Assembly: GCA_039805165.1 (NCBI GenBank)
Contig: JBDLUS010000093.1
Coordinates: forward strand, 1-19,951
Reading direction: 5' to 3'
Source of the DNA: CAIZGX01 sp039805165
GTDB lineage: Bacteria > Bacteroidota > Bacteroidia > Flavobacteriales_D > Sanyastnellaceae
DNA length: 19,951 bases
Each line of letters opens with the position of its first letter. Within the stretch, counting starts at the first letter, position 1. This document shows positions 14,590-19,951 of the stretch, in pieces. The notes below the pieces were generated by a model, which ran no database searches, had not been told where the DNA came from, and saw nothing but the letters and a program-made list of their open reading frames with translations. A program made the translations under genes and the position numbers.

Positions 14590-15566
14590 TGCGCATTCGT
14601 CCAAGAAGAAATAGAGTAAACTCCTCCGTTCGCGGAATGGTTCGCGAAACGAGATTGTCTCTCGAGCAATTGGTTTATCCGCTTTTTTTGTTGGAAGACA
14701 AACATGCGGTTCAGCCAATTTTGAGCATGCCTGGAATTTCCAGATTTGGTTTGGAAAAGTTAATGGTAGAAGTAGAAGAGTGCATGAACGCAGGTGTAAC
14801 AAATTTCATTTTGTTTCCTGCTGTGGATGAGAAATACAAAGACAAATACGCTACGTATTCTTTGGATGCATCAAACTTTTATCTGACTGCTATTCGTGAG
14901 TTGAAGAAACGTTTTCCAGAGGCTGTATTTATTTCAGATGTGGCAATGGATCCATACAGTTCAGACGGACACGACGGTTTGGTAATTGATGGAAAGATTG
15001 TCAACGATGAGACGCTCCCGATTTTATCTGCCATGGCTTTGGCTCAAGCTGAAGCGGGATTTGATATCATTGGTCCGAGCGATATGATGGACGGCAGAGT
15101 AGGAGAGATACGTGACACATTAGATGATCACGGTTTTGTGAATGTGGGTATCATGTCATACACGGCGAAGTATGCCAGTGCTTTTTACGGACCGTTCCGC
15201 GAGGCATTGGATAGCGCGCCAAAGAGTGGGGATAAGAAGACTTATCAAATGGATTACGCCAATAGAAATGAAGCCCTGCGTGAGGCGGAATTGGATGAAG
15301 AAGAAGGTGCAGATTTTTTAATGGTGAAGCCGGCCTTGTGCTATTTAGATGTGATTCGCGATTTGAGTAATTATTCTTCCTTACCTATTGCTGCGTACAA
15401 TGTAAGTGGCGAGTATGCTATGCTAAAGGCAGCTGCTGAAAGAGGTTGGATAGATTACAATAAGGCCATGCCTGAAATGCTAACAAGCATAGCACGTTCT
15501 GGCGCTAGTGTTATTCTAACTTATTTCGCCAAAGAATATGCTCAAAAATTTCATTCTAAGTTTTAG
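14589..15566 (+). CDS. hemB: Delta-aminolevulinic acid dehydratase (porphobilinogen synthase)
   Basis: HemB condenses two 5-aminolevulinate molecules into porphobilinogen, an early cytoplasmic step of haem synthesis. The 325 residues match the family length. The Schiff-base lysine is K247 in MVKPAL and the second active-site lysine is K194 in SYTAKYASAFYGPFR. The zinc-site cysteines of the E. coli enzyme are replaced by A119, D121 and D129 (SDVAMDPYSSDGHDG). This is the pattern of the Pseudomonas-type, zinc-independent, magnesium-using class. The start overlaps the lipoprotein stop by one base, and the last 29 bases are shared with the start of the Asp-box protein gene in another frame. No other haem gene lies in the window. 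Confidence 0.97.
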   Translation: MRIRPRRNRVNSSVRGMVRETRLSLEQLVYPLFLLEDKHAVQPILSMPGISRFGLEKLMVEVEECMNAGVTNFILFPAVDEKYKDKYATYSLDASNFYLTAIRELKKRFPEAVFISDVAMDPYSSDGHDGLVIDGKIVNDETLPILSAMALAQAEAGFDIIGPSDMMDGRVGEIRDTLDDHGFVNVGIMSYTAKYASAFYGPFREALDSAPKSGDKKTYQMDYANRNEALREAELDEEEGADFLMVKPALCYLDVIRDLSNYSSLPIAAYNVSGEYAMLKAAAERGWIDYNKAMPEMLTSIARSGASVILTYFAKEYAQKFHSKF

Positions 15567-16839
15567 TTGTGTTCTTGCTTTAAGTGCGAATGCACAAAGT
15601 GATTACAAGAACGTAGAACTCCTTTCAACGAGGGGAAGGTTCTCTTCCTTTAATCCTTGTGAACCAAGTATTGCAATAGATCCAACCAATCCGAAAAGAA
15701 TGGTTGCAGGTTCTATATTGAATAACGTTTATAAAAGCTGCGATGGCGGTGTTACATGGGATCATGATTTGATGAAATCTTCCCATGGTGTATATGGTGA
15801 TCCAACTATTGTAGCTTCTCCAAAGGGTGACTTTTACTATCTGCATTTGGGAGATCCGGGAAACGGTGGGTACAGCAGTTCCCGATGGCTTGAGTCTATT
15901 GTGATTCAGGAACTAAAAGAAAAGAAATTTTCATGTGAGAAAAATTGCTGGTCAGACGGTATTGCTATTGGCACGAACGCGCCGAAAGATCAAGACAAGC
16001 AATGGGCAACCACTTCGAAAGACGGAAGTGAAATTTATGTTACTTGGACAGAGTTTGATAAATACGATAGCAAAGAACCGAATGATCATTCGAGAATTCT
16101 TTTTTCAAAAGGAAAAAAAGGTGAGGCTCGTTTTTCGAAACCTATCGCTTTAAGTGATGTCGAGGGCGGATGTATAGATGATGACAACACCACGGAAGGT
16201 GCAGTTCCGGCAGGTGGATTGAACAACGAAGTGTATGTGGCTTGGGCACATCGCGAGTTTATTTATTTCAATAAATCGGTTGACGGCGGGGCAACGTGGT
16301 TGCCAAAATCAAAAGTCATCATGGCAATTCCTGGCGGATGGAACCAAGACATTCCTGGTGTCTATCGCGCCAACGGTATGCCAATCTTACTGAGCGACTT
16401 AAGCAATGGTCCTAACAGAGGAAATCTCTATTTGTGTTGGAGCGACGAACGCAACGGAGATGTAGATGTTTTTGTTTCTTCATCGACCGATGGAGGAGAG
16501 CATTGGACGGAAGCTGTTCGCGTGAACAACGATAAAACGAACACGCCTCAATTTTTTCCTTGGATGACTGTTGATGTGGTAACTGGAAATTTATTTGCAG
16601 TGTTTTACGACAGAAGAAACTATACCGATTTCAATACCGATGTTTATTTGGCGTCTTCTAGTGATGGCGGAAAAACATGGGCCAACGAGCGAATCAGCGA
16701 GAAGCCCTTCGAATCGAATGCAAGCGTTTTCCTGGGGGACTACAATAACATCTCGGCGGTTAACGGTGTGGTTCGTCCCATATGGACGCGCATCGATAAC
16801 TACAGGACGTCAGTCTGGATAGCTTTGATCCAAAAATAA
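15538..16839 (+). CDS. Secreted Asp-box (BNR) beta-propeller protein, sialidase-like fold
   Basis: A 433-residue secreted protein with signal peptide MLKNFILSFSCVLALSANA, then a mature part with four Asp-box turns: SCDGGVTW, SVDGGATW, STDGGEHW and SSDGGKTW. EPSIAIDPTNPKRMVAGS near the mature N-terminus is typical of BNR-repeat proteins annotated as exo-sialidases. However, the RIP-type arginine motif of true sialidases is not seen, so enzymatic activity is not supported. It has no visible C-terminal sorting domain. The ATG at 15538 lies inside hemB and was chosen because the whole signal peptide is encoded from it; the first 29 bases overlap the end of hemB. It is the last gene of the run and converges on asnS with a 9-bp gap. 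Confidence 0.85.
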   Translation: MLKNFILSFSCVLALSANAQSDYKNVELLSTRGRFSSFNPCEPSIAIDPTNPKRMVAGSILNNVYKSCDGGVTWDHDLMKSSHGVYGDPTIVASPKGDFYYLHLGDPGNGGYSSSRWLESIVIQELKEKKFSCEKNCWSDGIAIGTNAPKDQDKQWATTSKDGSEIYVTWTEFDKYDSKEPNDHSRILFSKGKKGEARFSKPIALSDVEGGCIDDDNTTEGAVPAGGLNNEVYVAWAHREFIYFNKSVDGGATWLPKSKVIMAIPGGWNQDIPGVYRANGMPILLSDLSNGPNRGNLYLCWSDERNGDVDVFVSSSTDGGEHWTEAVRVNNDKTNTPQFFPWMTVDVVTGNLFAVFYDRRNYTDFNTDVYLASSSDGGKTWANERISEKPFESNASVFLGDYNNISAVNGVVRPIWTRIDNYRTSVWIALIQK

Positions 16840-16848
16840 AATTTCAGT

Positions 16849-18270
16849 TTAGAATTCAGCGTTCTTGGGTGTACGTGGGAAAGGAATTACGTCGCGAATG
16901 TTGGTCATTCCGGTAACGTACATCACCAATCTTTCGAAGCCTAATCCGAATCCAGCATGCTGACATGTACCGAACTTGCGGGTTTCCAAATACCACCACA
17001 TGCTTTCTTCCGGAATGTTGAACTGCTTACATTTTTCAAGGAGCACATCGTAGCGTTCTTCACGCTGACTTCCACCTATAATTTCACCGATGCCCGGAAC
17101 CAAAATATCCATAGCAGCCACGGTTTTTTGGTCTTCATTCAAACGCATATAAAACGCTTTAATGGCAGCAGGGTAGTTGGTTAGAATAACAGGTTTTTGA
17201 AAATGCTTTTCAACCAAATATCTTTCGTGTTCACTTTGAAGATCAATTCCCCATTCAATTGGGTATTTGAATTTCTTCTTTTTGTAGTGACTTGAATTCA
17301 AGAGAATGTCTATCGCTTCCGTGTAGGTGATGCGTTCGAAGGTGTTGTTCGCAACGAACTCGAGGCGCTCGATAAGCGGCGCGGTTTGACGCTCCTCTGT
17401 TGGCTTCTGTTTGTCTTCTGTTGCTTCGCGTTCTTGAAGGAAAAGCAAATCTTCTTTTCCGTTTTCCAAAACGTAGCGAATGCAATACTTCAAAAAGTCT
17501 TCTGCTAAATCTGCGTTAGCAGCAAGGTCGTTGAACGCAACTTCAGGTTCGATCATCCAGAACTCTGCAAGGTGTCTGCTCGTGTTGCTATTTTCTGCAC
17601 GGAACGTTGGACCGAAGGTGTATACTTTTCCAAGTGCGAGCGCAGCTAATTCTGCTTCAAGTTGTCCGCTTACCGTAAGGTGCGTGTGCTTTCCAAAGAA
17701 GTCTTCTCCGAAATCTATTGTTCCGTCTTCCTTTCGTGGTGGGTTTTCTAGATCGAAGTTGGAAACGGTAAACATCTCTCCAGCGCCTTCAGCATCGCTT
17801 CCGGTAATGATTGGCGCGTGAATGTTTACGAATCCGTTTTGATTGAAATAATTGTGTATTGCGAAAGACAATTGATGACGAAGTCTGAACACCGCGCTGA
17901 ACGTAGATGTGCGGAAACGCAAATGAGCCTTTTCACGAAGGAATTCCAATGAATGTTTTTTCATTTGAATTGGAAATTCCATCGGATTGCTTTCGCCCAA
18001 AATTTCAACTTTAGATGCTGTAAGCTCTATCGCTTGTCCTTTTCCTAAACTTTCAGTAAGTGTTCCGTGAACAGAAATACAAGCACCTGTGTGAATGCGC
18101 TTACTGTCTTCTTCCGAGAGAGAATCTGCATTTACAACTACTTGCAAATTCGCAATGCAAGAACCGTCGTTTAGAGCAATGAATTGCTCGTTACGAAAAG
18201 TACGTACCCAACCGTTGAGTTGAATTGTGGTTCCTATTGGAAGTGACGAAATTATTTCTTTGATGTTCAT
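16849..18270 (-). CDS. asnS: Asparagine--tRNA ligase
   Basis: This class IIb aminoacyl-tRNA synthetase charges tRNA-Asn with asparagine. The 473 residues comprise an N-terminal anticodon-binding OB fold (about 1-100, LNGWVRTFRNEQF), then the catalytic domain with motif 2 FRAENSNTSRHLAEFWMIE (223-241) and motif 3 GFGLGFERLVMY (440-451). The C-terminus MTNIRDVIPFPRTP is characteristic of AsnS rather than AspS. A TATATTTG element lies 17 nt before the ATG. It lies 37 bp downstream of the ABC ATPase gene on the same strand, and its 3' end is 9 bp from the convergent propeller-protein gene. Confidence 0.97.
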   Translation of the reverse strand: MNIKEIISSLPIGTTIQLNGWVRTFRNEQFIALNDGSCIANLQVVVNADSLSEEDSKRIHTGACISVHGTLTESLGKGQAIELTASKVEILGESNPMEFPIQMKKHSLEFLREKAHLRFRTSTFSAVFRLRHQLSFAIHNYFNQNGFVNIHAPIITGSDAEGAGEMFTVSNFDLENPPRKEDGTIDFGEDFFGKHTHLTVSGQLEAELAALALGKVYTFGPTFRAENSNTSRHLAEFWMIEPEVAFNDLAANADLAEDFLKYCIRYVLENGKEDLLFLQEREATEDKQKPTEERQTAPLIERLEFVANNTFERITYTEAIDILLNSSHYKKKKFKYPIEWGIDLQSEHERYLVEKHFQKPVILTNYPAAIKAFYMRLNEDQKTVAAMDILVPGIGEIIGGSQREERYDVLLEKCKQFNIPEESMWWYLETRKFGTCQHAGFGLGFERLVMYVTGMTNIRDVIPFPRTPKNAEF

Positions 18271-18287
18271 GGTGAAAAAATGAGTGG

Positions 18288-18295
18288 CAAATATA
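18288..18295 (-). promoter_or_regulatory. -7 element TATATTTG upstream of asnS
   Basis: An exact TAnnTTTG match on the minus strand, 17 nt before the ATG at 18270, in the 37-bp gap after the ABC ATPase gene. No TTG lies at the -33 distance. Confidence 0.45.
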
Positions 18296-18307
18296 CGCCA
18301 CGAGAGG

Positions 18308-18994
18308 TTATACTTGGGCTAAGTCGCTTTCAACTACTCCGTCGCGCATGCGAACCACGCGTTTCGCACGAAGGGCAATGTCTTCTTCGTGCGTTACTAG
18401 AACGATAGTGTTTCCGGCTTGATGAATAATGTCGAAGAGTTGCATGATTTCTTCGCTGGTCTTGGTGTCGAGATTCCCCGTGGGTTCATCGGCTAAGATT
18501 ATTGAGGGGTGATTCACCAGTGCTCTTGCTACCGCAACGCGTTGGCGCTGTCCGCCCGAAAGTTCGTTCGGCTTGTGTGTGATGCGATTTCCAAGACCTA
18601 CTTGCTCTAAAACTTCTTTGGCCTTTTTCAAACGTTCGGCTTCTGGAATTCCAGCATAGACGAGTGGAAGAGCCACATTCTGAAGAGCGGTTAATCTTGG
18701 CAGAAGATTGAATGTTTGAAAGACAAAACCAATTTCTTTGTTTCGAATAGCAGCCAATTCGGAGTCTGAAAGTTGTGCAACGTTTGGTCCGTTCAAGAAA
18801 TATTCTCCAGACGTAGGTGTGTCTAAGCAACCAATAATGTTCATAAGTGTTGACTTCCCAGAACCGGAAGGTCCCATTAACGCTACATACTCATTTTTTT
18901 CAATGGTAAGATTAATTCCATTGAGTGCACGCACCGTCTCTTCACCAATGGTGTAGAACCGGGTTAGGTTTTCAATTCTAATGACTTCGTGCAT
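18308..18994 (-). CDS. ABC transporter ATP-binding protein, LolD/MacB type
   Basis: A 228-residue ATPase subunit of an ABC system. Visible motifs: A-loop Tyr at 15, Walker A GPSGSGKST (41-49), Q-loop Q93, signature LSGGQ (145-149), Walker B IILADE (165-170), D-loop GNLD and the switch His in VTHEED. The sequence GFVFQTFNLLPRLTALQNV and the short length are typical of the LolD/MacB/FtsE branch, whose partners are MacB-like permeases moving lipoproteins or other envelope substrates. No permease gene is next to it in the window, so the partner must be elsewhere or the subunit is shared. A -7 element ends 4 nt before the ATG. It diverges from the choice-of-anchor L gene. Confidence 0.93.
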   Translation of the reverse strand: MHEVIRIENLTRFYTIGEETVRALNGINLTIEKNEYVALMGPSGSGKSTLMNIIGCLDTPTSGEYFLNGPNVAQLSDSELAAIRNKEIGFVFQTFNLLPRLTALQNVALPLVYAGIPEAERLKKAKEVLEQVGLGNRITHKPNELSGGQRQRVAVARALVNHPSIILADEPTGNLDTKTSEEIMQLFDIIHQAGNTIVLVTHEEDIALRAKRVVRMRDGVVESDLAQV

Positions 18995-18998
18995 GAGG

Positions 18999-19006
18999 CA
19001 AAACTA
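18999..19006 (-). promoter_or_regulatory. -7 element TAGTTTTG immediately upstream of the ABC ATPase gene
   Basis: An exact TAnnTTTG match on the minus strand with only 4 nt (CCTC) before the ATG at 18994, implying a leaderless or nearly leaderless message. No clear -33 TTG. Confidence 0.45.
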
Positions 19007-19018
19007 ACGCGGATTTGT

Positions 19019-19026
19019 TATATTTG
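19019..19026 (+). promoter_or_regulatory. -7 element TATATTTG upstream of the choice-of-anchor L gene
   Basis: An exact TAnnTTTG match on the plus strand, 66 nt before the ATG at 19093, and 12 bp away from the opposing element at 18999-19006. The leader of about 60 nt is the longest in the window. No clear -33 TTG. Confidence 0.4.
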
Positions 19027-19092
19027 GAGAATAAACCTACCAAGGCAACTTTAGGATTGCAATTGTTGTCATTTTGGAAGAAAACTTTTCGG

Positions 19093-19951
19093 ATGAAAAA
19101 AATATTATTCTTTTTTGCGCTTGTAGTTGCTCATTCTGTCAACGCACAGATCGCTGTTACTTACGTTACCGCAGATCAAGCGGTGCAAGCACTTTTGGGT
19201 CCAGGCGTAACCTATGCCAATCCTGTTTTTAACGGAATCGCTCAACAGTTGGGTGAAATGACCGGCAATACAGATCCTAACTTTCAAATTGCTGAAGGAA
19301 TTGTAATTGGATGTTCAGATGCGCAAGAGGTTGTTCCTAATTTCTTCGGAACTGCTATTACCCCGAATATTTCTGGAGATCCCGATTTATTATCGGTTGC
19401 GAACTCTGTTCCGCCATTAATTGGACAAGGCTTTACTGTAGGATCCGTAAACAACATAGCTTCACTGGAATTTGATTTCGTGGCTATCGGTGATAGTTTG
19501 AATTTCAATTACATCTTTGGTTCTGATGAATATTTGACTTGGGTGAATAGTCAGTACAATGATGTATTCGCCTTCTTCTTAAGTGGCCCTGGCATTACAG
19601 GTCCATATGCGAGCCCTGCTGCTTTTCCAGGTGGTAGTGTAAACATTGCCATTGTACCGCAATCAACTCCACCACTTCCAATTACCATTAGCTCGGTGAA
19701 TAACGTATTGAATGCGCCTTATTACATAGACAATGGTCCAGGTGTAATTCCAATTAATTTAAATGGATTCACAGTTAAAATAGCCGCTCAATACGATTTG
19801 GAGTGTGGCGAGACTTATCACATTCGTTTAGCTATTGCGAACGGATCTGACCAAGCCTTGAAATCAGATGTAATTATTGAAGCAGGGTCTTTCACCACTG
19901 GTACTGACAATGCAGGAATTTCTTCTAGCGTTGTAAATCCGGCTCCGAATA
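19093..19951 (+). CDS. Choice-of-anchor L domain surface protein, C-terminus outside window
   Basis: The frame is open from the ATG at 19093 to the right edge, 286 codons, so the gene is cut by the window. Residues 1-19 are a signal peptide (MKKILFFFALVVAHSVNAQ). The mature part has the features I associate with choice-of-anchor L domains: GIVIGCSDAQEVV near 75-87, LEFDFVAIGDSLNFNYIFGSDEY (about 125-147), VFAFFLSGPG, and a late TYHIRLAIANGSD. These domains occur at the N-terminus of long secreted proteins of Bacteroidota, usually with a C-terminal sorting signal, which would lie outside the window. Binding partner and role are unknown. It diverges from the ABC ATPase gene. Confidence 0.82.
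   Translation, partial: MKKILFFFALVVAHSVNAQIAVTYVTADQAVQALLGPGVTYANPVFNGIAQQLGEMTGNTDPNFQIAEGIVIGCSDAQEVVPNFFGTAITPNISGDPDLLSVANSVPPLIGQGFTVGSVNNIASLEFDFVAIGDSLNFNYIFGSDEYLTWVNSQYNDVFAFFLSGPGITGPYASPAAFPGGSVNIAIVPQSTPPLPITISSVNNVLNAPYYIDNGPGVIPINLNGFTVKIAAQYDLECGETYHIRLAIANGSDQALKSDVIIEAGSFTTGTDNAGISSSVVNPAPN

Noticed and set aside
16825..16860. Bidirectional terminator between the propeller gene and asnS
   Set aside because: The 9-bp gap is A-rich but I found no GC stem.
17480..17821. 113-codon forward open frame
   Set aside because: It is antisense to asnS and rich in Ser and Ala by shadow effect, without domain or start signal.
18486..18830. 114-codon minus-strand open frame
   Set aside because: It is an out-of-frame reading of the ABC ATPase gene, whose Walker and signature motifs are intact in the other frame.
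19040..19077. Possible hairpin in the leader of the choice-of-anchor L gene (CCAAGGCAAC with GTTGTCATTTTGG)
   Set aside because: The pairing is interrupted and needs bulges; no riboswitch or attenuator class fits it.
1..19951. Mobile elements, tRNA or rRNA genes, phage or defence systems
   Set aside because: No transposase, integrase, terminal inverted repeats, tRNA cloverleaf or toxin-antitoxin-like gene was found; all space is taken by the genes listed.

Overview
The window is an ordinary-looking chromosomal stretch of an AT-rich member of the Bacteroidota, most likely Flavobacteriales or a close relative. The assignment rests on four things seen here: a DUF4290 gene, secreted proteins with MopE-like, choice-of-anchor L and PKD-like modules, an almost complete lack of Shine-Dalgarno sequences, and repeated TAnnTTTG (-7) promoter elements just upstream of start codons. 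Seventeen protein genes fill nearly all of it. No gap without a gene exceeds about 100 bases. I see no tRNA, rRNA, CRISPR array, insertion sequence or prophage.

Layout. Positions 1-3549 (minus) hold the N-terminal 1183 codons of a very large secreted protein; its C-terminus lies outside the window. It has five tandem 67-residue calcium-type/MopE-like repeats flanked on each side by three 24-residue cysteine repeats, then a PKD-like domain. ruvC (minus, 3630-4193) lies upstream of it and diverges from a forward group: a membrane glycosyltransferase 2, an OppC/DppC-type ABC permease, a Wzi/RemB-like outer-membrane barrel, and a WecA/TagO-type glycosyl-1-phosphate transferase (4230-8947). That gene converges on, and overlaps by 13 bp, an NtrC-like response regulator that lacks a DNA-binding domain (8935-10107, minus). 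The regulator diverges from a UvrD/PcrA helicase (10210-12564).

A tight forward run follows at 12603-16839: DUF4290 protein, HupE/UreJ-like membrane protein, YidD, a coiled-coil lipoprotein, HemB and a secreted Asp-box propeller protein. Gaps are small or negative, so it is probably one operon, perhaps with an internal promoter before yidD. It converges on asnS (minus, 16849-18270), which lies downstream of a LolD/MacB-type ATPase (minus, 18308-18994). That gene diverges from a choice-of-anchor L surface protein running off the right edge (19093-19951).

Functionally the window mixes housekeeping (Holliday junction resolution, DNA repair helicase, Asn-tRNA charging, haem synthesis, membrane-protein insertion) with cell-surface building (glycosyltransferases, outer-membrane barrel, large secreted repeat proteins). 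I did not find a clear undescribed defence or mobile system. The most informative signals are the short-leader promoter architecture, the symmetric repeat layout of the large secreted protein, the regulator without a helix-turn-helix, and several overlapping gene ends.
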